From an uncultured Chryseobacterium sp. (GTDB taxonomy: Bacteria; Bacteroidota; Bacteroidia; Flavobacteriales; Weeksellaceae): a stretch of DNA of 64,000 bases. The notes below the pieces were generated by a model, which was not told the origin of the DNA, did not search any database, and saw only the letters and a list, made by a program, of their open reading frames with translations. Positions 7,542 to 16,704 of the stretch are shown one piece after another. A program made the translations under genes and the position numbers. The first letter of the stretch is position 1, and each line of letters opens with the position of its first letter. The stretch covers positions 1 through 64,000 of the forward strand of contig CAJYLH010000027.1 in NCBI GenBank assembly GCA_913775525.1, read 5' to 3'.

Positions 7542-8765
7542 ATGTATTCGATTATAGACATAGAAAGTAATGGTGCAGGTTACAGGAAAGAATGCATTAT
7601 TGATATTGCAATCTACCGGTATGACGGACAGAAGATTGTAGACCAGTTTATTTCCCTGGTAAATCCTGAAAGTGATATTACGCCTTTTGTACAAAGGCTC
7701 ACAGGCATTACGCCTAAAATGGTTAAAACCGCGCCCAAATTCCATGAAATTGCCAAGAGGGTTATTGAAATTACTCAAAATACCACCCTGGTCGGTCATA
7801 ACATTGAATTTGATTACAGAATGCTGCGCCAGTCTTTCCAAAGTCTGGGTTACAATTTCGAAATCAATACGTTAGATACCATTCCTCTCGCTAAAAAGCT
7901 GATTCCTGATGAGGTCAGCTATTCCTTGGGGAAACTGGTCAAATCACTTGGTATTCCCCTGGTCAGCCACCACAGGGCTGATGGTGATGCAAGAGCTACC
8001 CTGGAGCTTTTCAGGCTCCTGATTCTCAAGGACACCGAAAATGAGATTATCAGCAAGCAGTACGAGGAAACCAATGCCAAAAGCTATGTCAACAAGATCA
8101 AGATACTGACCCAGGACCTGCCAAATGAAAAAGGTTTCGTCTACTTTCAGAGCGGAACCGGAGACATTATATTTTCAGACCACGTACAGAATATCAACAG
8201 GTTCTCCAAAAAAATATTCAACTCCAAGTCCAAAAGATGGGAGGAGATACAGTCTCAGGTGCAGCAGATCAATTATGAGGTAACGGGAACGGATATCATC
8301 GCCAAACTGATCCTGAATTCGAGGAATATAAAAAAAAGGGAGCATCTTCCCTTCGGGCTTTATTACAGGAATGATGCCTATGTTGTTGAGAAAAACAAGC
8401 TCAATAAAACGGAGCGGCCGATTCTGAAGTTCAAATCCTTTACGCAAGGGGCGAAAGCCGTCCAGTTCATCAGTTCACATGAGACGTTAAGGAATGTGGA
8501 TGCGCTCCGGAACAGGATAGATTTCAGAAAACGCAGCGAATTATGGCTGGGTGCAGGCAGAAGGCTGGGAGAAAAACTTTTTCTGATCATTGAGAACGGC
8601 AAAGTAGTTTCTTATGGCTTTTACGATCTTTTTACGCAGATTCAGACTATGAGTAAGCTGTCCAAACTGAAAATAGATCTTCCTCTGCAGACTCCGGAGC
8701 TCAACAATGAATTACAGCTTGCACTGCTTCGCGGTGATTTTGAGACACTACCGTTGCCGAAATAG
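7542..8765 (+). CDS. DEDDh exonuclease with a degenerate GIY-YIG-like C-terminal domain
   Basis: Residues 1-165 form a DnaQ/epsilon-type 3'-5' exonuclease. The visible metal motifs are D6-I-E8 (IIDIESNG), VGHNIEFDYRML and HRADGDA, the DEDDh signature. After a linker, residues from about 195 onward (GFVYFQSGTGDIIFSDHVQNI) align by pattern with the GIY-YIG nuclease domain found in exonuclease/UvrC-like fusions of Bacteroidota. However, the second motif Tyr-x-Gly and the catalytic Arg are replaced (FSDHVQNINRF), so that half is probably inactive and may bind DNA. The extreme C-terminus (about 320-407) is a further conserved but unnamed domain. Role inferred: DNA repair or proofreading. A weak promoter (TTG 7441-7443, TATTTTAG 7466-7473) precedes it. 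Confidence 0.88.
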   Translation: MYSIIDIESNGAGYRKECIIDIAIYRYDGQKIVDQFISLVNPESDITPFVQRLTGITPKMVKTAPKFHEIAKRVIEITQNTTLVGHNIEFDYRMLRQSFQSLGYNFEINTLDTIPLAKKLIPDEVSYSLGKLVKSLGIPLVSHHRADGDARATLELFRLLILKDTENEIISKQYEETNAKSYVNKIKILTQDLPNEKGFVYFQSGTGDIIFSDHVQNINRFSKKIFNSKSKRWEEIQSQVQQINYEVTGTDIIAKLILNSRNIKKREHLPFGLYYRNDAYVVEKNKLNKTERPILKFKSFTQGAKAVQFISSHETLRNVDALRNRIDFRKRSELWLGAGRRLGEKLFLIIENGKVVSYGFYDLFTQIQTMSKLSKLKIDLPLQTPELNNELQLALLRGDFETLPLPK

Positions 8766-8785
8766 ACAGCGATTCCTTACATTTG
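8754..8785 (+). promoter_or_regulatory. promoter of lysA
   Basis: TTG at 8754-8756, 21 bases, then TACATTTG at 8778-8785 fits TTG-N19-21-TAnnTTTG. The -33 part overlaps the end of the exonuclease gene. Confidence 0.65.
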
Positions 8786-8824
8786 CACTTCCTTAATAAC
8801 AAAAAGAAGTTACTTACCCAATTT

Positions 8825-10024
8825 ATGAATGCAACAGATTTGTTACAGATTGCCAATGAATATGGCACACCGGTGTATGTTTATGATGCCGAATCTATTA
8901 AAACTCAGTATGAGAAACTTACCTCTTCTTTTTTAAAACACACGAAGTTCTTCTATGCAGCGAAGGCTTTAACCAATATCAATATCCTTAAATACGTCAA
9001 GAGCCTGGGAGCATCCCTGGACTGCGTATCCATCAATGAAGTTAAACTCGGGCTGAAAGCAGGTTTTCCGAAGGAAAAAATACTGTTTACCCCCAATTGT
9101 GTAGACCTGGCAGAGATTGAAGAGGCGATGCAGCAAGGTGTGCACATCAACATCGATAATATGTCTATCCTCGAGCAGTTCGGGAACAAATATGGAAATA
9201 CGTATCCTATCTTTGTAAGGATCAATCCGCATATTTTTGCAGGCGGGAACTACAAAATTTCCACCGGGCATATAGACAGTAAGTTCGGGATCTCCATCCA
9301 CCAGCTGAGGCATATCGAAAGGGTGATGAAGACCACAAACCTGAATGTGGAAGGGCTGCATATGCACACCGGAAGCGAGATCAAGGATCCTGAAGTATTC
9401 CTGCAGGCTCTGGACATTATGCTTGAACTTGCGGAAAACTTCCCGAACCTGAAATACCTGGATATGGGAAGCGGATTTAAAATCCCTTATCAGAGCACTG
9501 AAGAGGAAACCGATGTGAAGACATTAGGTAAGAAAGTAGAAAAAGTAATTGCAGACTATTCAAAGACGACAGGAAGAAAATTTGAGCTATGGTTTGAGCC
9601 GGGTAAATTCCTGGTGGGAAAAAGCGGTTACCTTCTGGTAAAGGCTAATGTGATCAAGCAAACGACAGCCACTGTTTTCGTGGGTGTGAACTCAGGATTC
9701 AACCACCTGATCCGTCCTATGTTCTACGATTCTTACCATGTTATTGAAAACCTTTCCAATCCTAAAGGTGCTGAAAGGATTTATACTGTGGTAGGGAACA
9801 TCTGTGAGACCGATACTTTTGCCTGGGACAGGAAGCTGAACGAAGTAAGGGAAGGCGATATCCTGGCATTCAACAATGCCGGAGCCTATGGTTTTGAAAT
9901 GAGCTCCAATTTCAATTCAAGGCTGAAGCCCTCAGAAGTTTTATTTCTTGACGGTAAGGCCCACCTGATCCGTAAGCGTGATGAATTTGAAGACTTACTG
10001 AAAAATCAGATTGAAGTACTGTAA
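8825..10024 (+). CDS. lysA: diaminopimelate decarboxylase
   Basis: The 399-residue PLP enzyme performs the last step of lysine synthesis, decarboxylating meso-diaminopimelate. The PLP-binding Lys is K47 in FFYAAKALTN. The phosphate-binding region and the substrate motif HTGSEI follow, and the active-site Cys from the partner subunit lies in GNICETDTFAW. It belongs to the fold-III alanine-racemase group. I start at the ATG at 8825; the frame is open 14 codons further up, but the promoter -7 element sits inside that extension, so it cannot be translated from this promoter. Two intrinsic terminators follow. Confidence 0.95.
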   Translation: MNATDLLQIANEYGTPVYVYDAESIKTQYEKLTSSFLKHTKFFYAAKALTNINILKYVKSLGASLDCVSINEVKLGLKAGFPKEKILFTPNCVDLAEIEEAMQQGVHINIDNMSILEQFGNKYGNTYPIFVRINPHIFAGGNYKISTGHIDSKFGISIHQLRHIERVMKTTNLNVEGLHMHTGSEIKDPEVFLQALDIMLELAENFPNLKYLDMGSGFKIPYQSTEEETDVKTLGKKVEKVIADYSKTTGRKFELWFEPGKFLVGKSGYLLVKANVIKQTTATVFVGVNSGFNHLIRPMFYDSYHVIENLSNPKGAERIYTVVGNICETDTFAWDRKLNEVREGDILAFNNAGAYGFEMSSNFNSRLKPSEVLFLDGKAHLIRKRDEFEDLLKNQIEVL

Positions 10025-10056
10025 GATCATCCAGATCAAATTGTATAACGATATGT

Positions 10057-10090
10057 AAAGGCTCTGCACTAAAGCAGGGCTTTTGTTTTT
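10057..10090 (+). terminator. terminator of lysA
   Basis: An eleven-base stem (10057-10067 with 10074-10084, two wobble pairs), six-base loop and a T-rich tail end the lysA transcript. Confidence 0.8.
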
Positions 10091-10102
10091 TAAGAATATT
10101 TT

Positions 10103-10135
10103 ATCAGGAACAACAGCTGCGGTTCCTGATTTTTT
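10103..10135 (+). terminator. second hairpin terminator
   Basis: A nine-base perfect stem (10103-10111 with 10122-10130) is followed by five or more T. It backs up the terminator at 10057. Confidence 0.6.
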
Positions 10136-10138
10136 AGC

Positions 10139-10146
10139 TAAATTTG
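10139..10146 (+). promoter_or_regulatory. -7 element upstream of poxB
   Basis: TAAATTTG matches TAnnTTTG, 91 bases before the poxB start. No TTG stands at the expected distance upstream, so the assignment is tentative. Confidence 0.35.
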
Positions 10147-10237
10147 GGTTAGGTCACATTTTTTCTGTCCTTCTGTATTCCATCTTCCTTAAAGACAAAG
10201 ACCAAAAAATAAATAATAACACCAAATAATATTAATT

Positions 10238-11971
10238 ATGGCTAAAAACATAGCTGAGCAGATCGTTGAAATGCTCGAAAATGCCCAGGTAAAAAGAATT
10301 TATGCAGTAACCGGCGACAGCCTGAACCATCTGAATATTGCTGTTAAGAAAAGCAGTATCGAATGGATTCATGTGAGACATGAAGAAGCCGGTGCCTATG
10401 CTGCCGCTGCTGAAGCAGAACTTGATGGCTTTGCCGTTTGCGCAGGAAGCTGCGGGCCCGGGCATATCCACCTGATCAATGGGGTATATGAGGCACATCG
10501 TTCCCATCTTCCCATGTTGGTGATCGCCTCCACCATCCAGAGCGATGAAATGGGAATGGACTACTTCCAGGAAACCAATACCATCAAACTTTTTGATGAT
10601 TGCAGCTATTACAACCAGATGATTACCAGGCCGGAGCAGGTGGAACGCACGGTGCAGACCGCCATCCAGCACGCCATCTCCAAAAAAGGAGTTGCTGTGA
10701 TTGGTCTGCCGGGAGACGTTTCCGAGCTGGAAGCCGAGGAATCTATTACTTCTTCCCAGATATTCAGGACGAATCCGGTGATCCGCCCTTCCGACGAAGA
10801 GTTGCATCGCCTGGCAGACATGATCAATGAAAATAAGAAAGTAACCCTCTTCTGTGGAATCGGGGCTGAAAATGCTGCGAGTGAAGTCATTCAGCTGTCC
10901 AAATACCTGAAGGCACCGGTAGGCTACTCATTCAGAGGGAAAATGGCCATACAGCCGAATAATCCCAATGAAGTGGGATTAACAGGTTTGTTGGGGCTTC
11001 CTTCAGCTTATCATGCGATGCATGAAGCGGACCTGGTAGTCTTGCTGGGAACCGATTTCCCGTATAAAAAATTCATGCCGGTTAAAAATAAGATCGTTCA
11101 GATTGATGAAAGTGCTGAAAGGCTGGGCCGCAGGGCAAAACTTGAACTCGGGCTCTCCGGAGACATTAAAGAAACTCTGAGGGCTCTGTTACCTCTTTTA
11201 AAAGAAAAAACGGATACAAATTTCCTTAACCAGCAATTGGAATTCTATGAAAAAGTAAAGGAAAACCAGATGACCTATGTGAAAGATCCGGGTGCTGAAG
11301 ATGCTATTCAGCCGGAATATGTAACTTACCTGCTGGACCGGATTGCCGAAAAGGATGCTATATTTACCGTAGATACCGGAATGTGCTGCGTCTGGGGCGC
11401 AAGGTTCATCAGCGGAACCGGAGAACGGAAAATGTTAGGTTCATTCAATCATGGTTCTATGGCCAATGCAATGCCGATGGCTATAGGAGCCTCCCTGGCT
11501 TATCCCGGCAAACAGGTGATTGCCATGTGCGGGGACGGAGGATTGTCCATGTTATTAGGCGATATGGCCACCATCCTTCAGTACAGGCTGCCGGTAAAAC
11601 TGATTGTATTCAACAACAGGGCTTTAGGAATGGTAAAGCTGGAAATGGAAGTGGGAGGAATGCCTGATAATGAAACAGATATGATCAACCCTGATTTCGC
11701 CATGATTGCTCAGGCCATGGGATATCCCGGTAAAAATGTACGCCACCCTGAAGAAGTAGAGCAGGCCATTAAAGAATGCCTCAATCATACAGGACCTTAT
11801 CTGCTCAATATATTTACAAACCCGAATGCACTTGCGCTACCGCCGAAAATTGAAATGAACCAGGTATTGGGAATGACGAAATCCATGGCACAGCTGATGC
11901 TCGGCGGAAAGATGGATGAGGTGATGGATACGGTGAAGAGCAATTACAAGCACATTAAAGACCTGTTATGA
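10238..11971 (+). CDS. poxB: pyruvate dehydrogenase (quinone) / pyruvate oxidase
   Basis: The 577-residue enzyme has the three-domain thiamine-diphosphate architecture. The N-terminal Pyr domain carries the catalytic Glu in VRHEEAGAY near residue 50. The middle domain binds FAD, and the C-terminal PP domain has the Mg-TPP motif MCGDGGLSML at about 428-437 and FNNRALGMVK. Length matches E. coli PoxB (about 570). The reaction is oxidative decarboxylation of pyruvate to acetate and CO2, passing electrons to menaquinone at the membrane. An acetolactate synthase is excluded by overall similarity and lack of a regulatory subunit gene. Its stop overlaps the next start (ATGA), so it is translationally coupled to an MFS transporter. 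Confidence 0.9.
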   Translation: MAKNIAEQIVEMLENAQVKRIYAVTGDSLNHLNIAVKKSSIEWIHVRHEEAGAYAAAAEAELDGFAVCAGSCGPGHIHLINGVYEAHRSHLPMLVIASTIQSDEMGMDYFQETNTIKLFDDCSYYNQMITRPEQVERTVQTAIQHAISKKGVAVIGLPGDVSELEAEESITSSQIFRTNPVIRPSDEELHRLADMINENKKVTLFCGIGAENAASEVIQLSKYLKAPVGYSFRGKMAIQPNNPNEVGLTGLLGLPSAYHAMHEADLVVLLGTDFPYKKFMPVKNKIVQIDESAERLGRRAKLELGLSGDIKETLRALLPLLKEKTDTNFLNQQLEFYEKVKENQMTYVKDPGAEDAIQPEYVTYLLDRIAEKDAIFTVDTGMCCVWGARFISGTGERKMLGSFNHGSMANAMPMAIGASLAYPGKQVIAMCGDGGLSMLLGDMATILQYRLPVKLIVFNNRALGMVKLEMEVGGMPDNETDMINPDFAMIAQAMGYPGKNVRHPEEVEQAIKECLNHTGPYLLNIFTNPNALALPPKIEMNQVLGMTKSMAQLMLGGKMDEVMDTVKSNYKHIKDLL

Positions 11972-13200
11972 TTAGTGATTCCCTGAAGAAGTATTATGTC
12001 ATTGCCTGGGTTTTCGGGCTTATTTTCTATTTCCTTGATTATGTCATCAGGTCTGCGCCGGCCGTCATGATCCCTGAACTGGTCAGTAACTTCAATACAA
12101 CGGAGCTGAAACTGATCAGCATGGTGGGTACCTATTATTATACCTATTCCACATGCAGCCTTATTGCAGGGATTGCCCTGGATAAATTCGGCGGTAAACG
12201 TTCCGTATTTGCCGGTACCTTCATCCTGGGAATAGGATGCCTGCTGTTTCTGCTGTCCAGTCAGACTGCAGGAATTACAGGCCGGCTCTTACAGGGGGCA
12301 GGATGTGCTTTTGCATTTCCCGGCTGTGTGTACCTGGCGAGCAAAGGGTTTTCTTCAAAATCCCTTGCAACGGCTATCGGGGTAACCCAGTGTATCGGAA
12401 TGCTTGGCGGAACTGCCGGACAGTTTGTCGTTGGGCCCTGGATCAAGGAAGGCATGAACATCAGCACCTTCTGGCTTTGGTCCGGGATTATGACCCTTAT
12501 CACAGCCATTGTACTGTTTTTTGTTATTCCCCGCGAAACGAAGGAAAACGATCAGGAGGAAAAGGCATTGGGTTTCCTGGAGCCTTATAAGATTGTTTTC
12601 AGGAATCCTCAGTCATGGCTGTGCGGAGTCATTTCCGGGCTGCTGTTTGCGCCCACAACTATTTTTGCTATGACCTGGGCAGTCGCGTTTTTCCAGAAAG
12701 ATAAAGGATTTGAATTTTCCGATGCTGCGATGACGAGTGCCATGGTAGCGTTCGGCTGGGTATTCGGCTGTCCGTTACTGGGCTTTATTACGGATAAAAT
12801 TGGTCTTCGGAAACCTGTTCTTGCGGGAGGGGCCATCCTGATGATCCTGAGTCTGCTTCAGCTGGTTTACCTGCCGGACCTGTATCCGGCTAAGTTCAGC
12901 ATGTTTATCCTCGGGATTGGTTCAGGAGCAGCCATGATCCCATATTCTGTCATCAAGGAAGCAAACCCTGATTATGTAAAGGGAAGTGCTACGGGAGCCA
13001 TTAATTTTATTACTTTCGGTGTAACAACGCTGCTTAATCCTGTATTCAGCAGGTGGTTTGGGAAGAGCCTCGGAATAGAGCCCGGAAATATACATTTTCA
13101 GCATTCGGTTCTGTTCTGGATTGCAGGAATCGTGCTGGCAATCTTTATTTCGTTACTGCTCAGAGAGACAGGCAGAAAAGTAAATGTTGCAAAGAACTGA
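11968..13200 (+). CDS. MFS transporter coupled to poxB
   Basis: The 410-residue protein has about twelve hydrophobic segments and the MFS loop signature ALDKFGGKRS after helix 2, and a second-half counterpart ITDKIGLRKP. A large cytoplasmic loop lies near residues 190-200 (RETKENDQEEKA). Its ATG overlaps the poxB TGA by four bases, so both are made from one message. The substrate is unknown. Coupling to a pyruvate-consuming enzyme suggests uptake or export of a small organic acid such as pyruvate or acetate; this is inference only. Confidence 0.88.
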   Translation: MISDSLKKYYVIAWVFGLIFYFLDYVIRSAPAVMIPELVSNFNTTELKLISMVGTYYYTYSTCSLIAGIALDKFGGKRSVFAGTFILGIGCLLFLLSSQTAGITGRLLQGAGCAFAFPGCVYLASKGFSSKSLATAIGVTQCIGMLGGTAGQFVVGPWIKEGMNISTFWLWSGIMTLITAIVLFFVIPRETKENDQEEKALGFLEPYKIVFRNPQSWLCGVISGLLFAPTTIFAMTWAVAFFQKDKGFEFSDAAMTSAMVAFGWVFGCPLLGFITDKIGLRKPVLAGGAILMILSLLQLVYLPDLYPAKFSMFILGIGSGAAMIPYSVIKEANPDYVKGSATGAINFITFGVTTLLNPVFSRWFGKSLGIEPGNIHFQHSVLFWIAGIVLAIFISLLLRETGRKVNVAKN

Positions 13201-13246
13201 GTGTTGAGCTCAGCATAAAGGAAATTTCATATAATCTGTGGGGTTT

Positions 13247-13280
13247 TTGTTTTTCCAACCTGAGGAAAGATTTAAATTTG
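13247..13280 (+). promoter_or_regulatory. promoter of the 13304 gene
   Basis: TAAATTTG at 13273-13280 is a perfect -7 element; the nearest TTG is 13247-13249, giving a long 23-base spacer. Confidence 0.5.
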
Positions 13281-13303
13281 TTACAGATAAAACGATCCTG
13301 ATT

Positions 13304-13795
13304 ATGAAAATATTAATCTTGTTCATCGGGCTTTTAATGGCAAATCCCTGCTTGGCACAATATGATGTTGAAGACAGGGACGATACCTTTATGAATGAAA
13401 GCGGCAACAATAAAAATATTCTGAAGATAGATATTAAAGAGCCATTCCTCCAGGTAGCCATCAGAAACTGCAGCGACTTCAAAGCGGCTGCTATTGAGGG
13501 TGGAATCCCGGCATACAAAGAATTGCTGAGAAAGAATATGTATGTGTATCTGAATACGGATTTTTACGTTCTCAACGGAGATTTTACTTTTACGCTGACT
13601 ATAGATGAAAACGGGAAAGTAGCCGGTATCGAAGGCTCTCCAGAGGTTGCCAACAGCCAGGTTTTCTTTGACGATATGAAATACATTATGTGCAGGATCA
13701 AAAAGAACTGGATGCCCGCTAACTGCGAAGGAAAATCTGTAGCTTCTCAAGTGAAAATAAAAATGAACCTCACTTCCATTGCTGCTGATCTGTAA
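13304..13795 (+). CDS. secreted protein with a TonB-C-like domain
   Basis: The 163-residue product has a signal peptide (MKILILFIGLLMANPCLAQ). A domain from about residue 75 on resembles the TonB C-terminal fold: DFTFTLTIDENGKVAGIEGSP, then a helix and a final strand VKIKMNLTS. Such domains without a membrane anchor are common in Flavobacteriia and their role is unclear; the protein probably acts in the periplasm. The frame is open 22 codons further upstream, but the promoter element at 13273-13280 and the signal peptide place the start at 13304. It is monocistronic between the MFS gene and miaB. Confidence 0.75.
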   Translation: MKILILFIGLLMANPCLAQYDVEDRDDTFMNESGNNKNILKIDIKEPFLQVAIRNCSDFKAAAIEGGIPAYKELLRKNMYVYLNTDFYVLNGDFTFTLTIDENGKVAGIEGSPEVANSQVFFDDMKYIMCRIKKNWMPANCEGKSVASQVKIKMNLTSIAADL

Positions 13796-13853
13796 TAAAT
13801 TTTTCAGCAAATTTCTATGAAAGATAATCCTGCCATTCTGTCACAAGATTTTG

Positions 13854-13861
13854 TATCTTTG
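13854..13861 (+). promoter_or_regulatory. -7 element of miaB
   Basis: TATCTTTG matches TAnnTTTG and lies 71 bases before the GTG start of miaB; no good -33 TTG. Confidence 0.45.
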
Positions 13862-13932
13862 CAAACTCAACTGTTTTGCCAGAACCGGAAATGAGCTGAA
13901 TTTCAGGAAGGCAGAACCTTAAACATACGAAC

Positions 13933-15369
13933 GTGCAGGAAAAATATATAGACGAAACCAAACAGGGAGAAGCGTTTGCCATTGCAGAAAGATCCGGCAA
14001 CTCCAAGAAACTTTTTCTGGAAAGCTATGGCTGCCAGATGAATTTCTCTGATTCTGAGATTGTAGCCTCTATCCTTAACGAGCAGGGCTATAATACCACC
14101 CTGAAAGTGGAGGAGGCAGACCTAATCCTTCTGAATACGTGCTCCATCCGTGAAAAAGCGGAGCAAACTGTAAGGATGAGACTTTCCCAGTTTAAAAACC
14201 TTAAAAAAGAGCGGCCGAATATGACGGTAGGCGTTTTAGGGTGCATGGCGGAAAGGCTGAAAACCAAATTCCTTGAAGAGGAACAGCTAGTAGACCTTGT
14301 CGTAGGCCCTGATGCTTACCGGGATCTGCCGAACCTTCTGAAAGAAACCGAAGACGGCAGGGATGCCATCAACGTGATCCTTTCCAAAGAGGAAACCTAT
14401 GCAGACATCAATCCGGTGCGTCTGGGAGGCAATGGCGTTACTGCCTATGTTACCATTACCAGGGGATGCGATAATATGTGCACCTTCTGCGTGGTTCCTT
14501 TCACGAGAGGACGCGAAAGAAGCCGCGACCCGCACTCCATCATCGAAGAATGCAAGGGTTTACAGGAAAGCGGCTATAAAGAAATTACCCTTTTGGGGCA
14601 GAACGTAGACTCTTATCTATGGTATGGAGGCGGTCCGAAAAAGGACTTCGAGAAAGCTTCGGAAATGCAGAAGCTTACTGCTGTTAATTTTGCCCAGCTG
14701 CTGGACATGGTGGCTTTGGCAGTACCGGAAATGAGGATCCGTTTCTCTACCTCAAATCCTCAGGATATGAGCCTTGACGTATTCAGGATGATCGCCAAGC
14801 ACGAGAATATCTGCAAATATGTGCACCTTCCGGTACAGAGCGGAAGCAACAATATGCTCCTGGCTATGAACCGCCAGCACACGCGTGAAGAATACCTGGA
14901 GCTGATCAGAAAAGCAAAGGAAATTGTTCCGGACATCGCATTCTCTCAGGATATGATCGTGGGGTTCTGCAATGAAACCGAAGAAGACCACCAGGATACA
15001 TTGAGCCTAATGAAGGAAGTGGAATACGATTACGGATATATGTTTGCCTATTCAGAACGTCCCGGGACGCCTGCCCATAAGAAAATGGAAGATAATATCC
15101 CTGCAGACATCAAGCAGAGGCGGCTTGCAGAAGTGATTGCTTTGCAGGGCGAACTTTCCAGGAACAGGATGAAATCCTATGTAGGAAAAACACATCAGGT
15201 CCTTATTGAAGGAACTTCAAAGAAAAATGAAAACCAGTGGAAAGGAAGGAATTCCCAGAATGCCGTTTGTGTATTCGATAAACTCGAAGGACAGAAGATA
15301 GGTGACATTGTGAGCGTTTTTGTCTTTGACAATACACAGGGCACGCTTTTAGGGGAGACCGTTCAGTAA
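13933..15369 (+). CDS. miaB: tRNA-2-methylthio-N6-dimethylallyladenosine synthase
   Basis: The 478-residue radical-SAM methylthiotransferase adds the 2-methylthio group to i6A37 of tRNA. The N-terminal UPF0004 domain supplies three cluster cysteines (SYGCQMN, LNTCSIRE, LGCMAER). The radical-SAM domain has the CX3CX2C motif in RGCDNMCTFCVVPF, and a C-terminal TRAM domain closes the protein. The start is a GTG; no in-frame ATG upstream precedes a stop, and the N-terminus EKYIDETKQGE matches what I expect for flavobacterial MiaB. It heads a cluster with the sigma-54 activator and lptE. Confidence 0.95.
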   Translation: MQEKYIDETKQGEAFAIAERSGNSKKLFLESYGCQMNFSDSEIVASILNEQGYNTTLKVEEADLILLNTCSIREKAEQTVRMRLSQFKNLKKERPNMTVGVLGCMAERLKTKFLEEEQLVDLVVGPDAYRDLPNLLKETEDGRDAINVILSKEETYADINPVRLGGNGVTAYVTITRGCDNMCTFCVVPFTRGRERSRDPHSIIEECKGLQESGYKEITLLGQNVDSYLWYGGGPKKDFEKASEMQKLTAVNFAQLLDMVALAVPEMRIRFSTSNPQDMSLDVFRMIAKHENICKYVHLPVQSGSNNMLLAMNRQHTREEYLELIRKAKEIVPDIAFSQDMIVGFCNETEEDHQDTLSLMKEVEYDYGYMFAYSERPGTPAHKKMEDNIPADIKQRRLAEVIALQGELSRNRMKSYVGKTHQVLIEGTSKKNENQWKGRNSQNAVCVFDKLEGQKIGDIVSVFVFDNTQGTLLGETVQ

Positions 15370-15417
15370 CTTGAATTAACTTTGGTCGCAAGACCGGCAA
15401 TTAAACCTTAATTAAAC

Positions 15418-16701
15418 ATGTCAGCAGAACTTCAGAATATAAAAAACCGTTTCGGGATCATCGGGAATTTCCCGGCTCTTAACCGGGCTCTGGAAAAAGC
15501 CATCCAGGTAGCGCCTACGGATATTTCCGTTCTGGTTATCGGGGAAAGCGGTGTGGGAAAAGAATTTATCCCTAAAATCATTCATTCAGAATCGAGAAGA
15601 AAACATCAGCCGTATATTGTGGTGAACTGCGGGGCAATTCCGGAGGGAACCATTGATTCCGAATTATTCGGGCACGAAAAAGGAGCCTTTACAGGAGCCA
15701 CGGCTACCCGTAAAGGGTATTTCGAAGTGGCAGATGGCGGAACCATCTTTCTGGATGAGGTAGGAGAGCTGCCTCTACAGACCCAGGTACGCCTCCTGAG
15801 GGTGTTGGAAAGCGGGGAATTCATGAAGGTAGGTTCATCACAGGTCCAGAAAACAAATGTCAGGATCGTAGCAGCCACCAATGTGAATATGATGAAAGCC
15901 ATCCAGGACAGCAGGTTCCGTGAGGACCTGTACTACCGTCTGAATACCGTACAGATCGATATGCCTCCATTACGGGAGAGAAAAGGCGACATTCATCTGC
16001 TGTTCAGAAAATTCGCGATAGACTTCGCCGAAAAGTACAGGATGCCCGAACTTGAACTGGAGCCGAGCGGTGTCCATTATATCGAAAGCTACACCTTTCC
16101 CGGAAATGTACGCCAGCTGAGAAACCTGGTGGAGCAGATGACTGTGGTGGAGCGGAACCGGAAGGTAACGGCAGAAAAACTGGCGGAATATATTCCTATG
16201 GAATCCCACCTGCCCATGGTCGTTAATACACCGAATAATACAAAACAGAATGACTTCGGCAGCGAAAGGGAAATTATGTATAAAATCCTTTTCGATATGC
16301 GCAACGATATCAATGACTTGAAGTCTTTGACCTCAGAGCTGATCAAAAATAAAGGAACGGATCTGAGCAGCCATGAGAAAAACCTGATCAACAGGATTTA
16401 TACGCCTTCGGAAAACCAGCAGCAGTCTGCTTCGTCAAATTCCCTGCTGTATTTTGAAGACCGGGACAATATCCAGACGCCTACAATCATTTCGAATTCT
16501 GACAGCAGTTATGAGGACATCGAAGACATTGAGGTAGAAGAAAACAGGCCGGAATCACTTTCATTACAGAATAATGAAAAAGACCTGATTATCAAGGCGC
16601 TGGAAAAACATAAAGGACGCAGGAACAAAGCTGCTGACGAACTCGGTATTTCCCAAAGGACATTATACAGAAAAATAAAACAATATAACTTAGAAGACTA
16701 A
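15418..16701 (+). CDS. sigma-54-dependent transcriptional activator without a sensor domain
   Basis: The 427-residue protein starts almost directly with the AAA+ domain: Walker A GESGVGKEF, the sigma-54 contacting loop GAFTGA, Walker B GTIFLDEVGE and arginine finger region RFREDLYYRL. A linker of roughly 130 residues leads to a C-terminal Fis-type helix-turn-helix (RNKAADELGISQRTLYRKI). There is no receiver, GAF or PAS domain, so activity must be controlled by level or partner proteins. It lies between miaB and the membrane protein/lptE pair, 48 bases after miaB and 3 bases before the next gene. Its targets are unknown; an envelope-related role is suggested only by the neighbours. Confidence 0.93.
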   Translation: MSAELQNIKNRFGIIGNFPALNRALEKAIQVAPTDISVLVIGESGVGKEFIPKIIHSESRRKHQPYIVVNCGAIPEGTIDSELFGHEKGAFTGATATRKGYFEVADGGTIFLDEVGELPLQTQVRLLRVLESGEFMKVGSSQVQKTNVRIVAATNVNMMKAIQDSRFREDLYYRLNTVQIDMPPLRERKGDIHLLFRKFAIDFAEKYRMPELELEPSGVHYIESYTFPGNVRQLRNLVEQMTVVERNRKVTAEKLAEYIPMESHLPMVVNTPNNTKQNDFGSEREIMYKILFDMRNDINDLKSLTSELIKNKGTDLSSHEKNLINRIYTPSENQQQSASSNSLLYFEDRDNIQTPTIISNSDSSYEDIEDIEVEENRPESLSLQNNEKDLIIKALEKHKGRRNKAADELGISQRTLYRKIKQYNLED

Positions 16702-16704
16702 ATT

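Noticed and set aside
10232-10807. 191-codon minus-strand frame
   Set aside because: Antisense to poxB, composition typical of a shadow frame, no promoter or domain.
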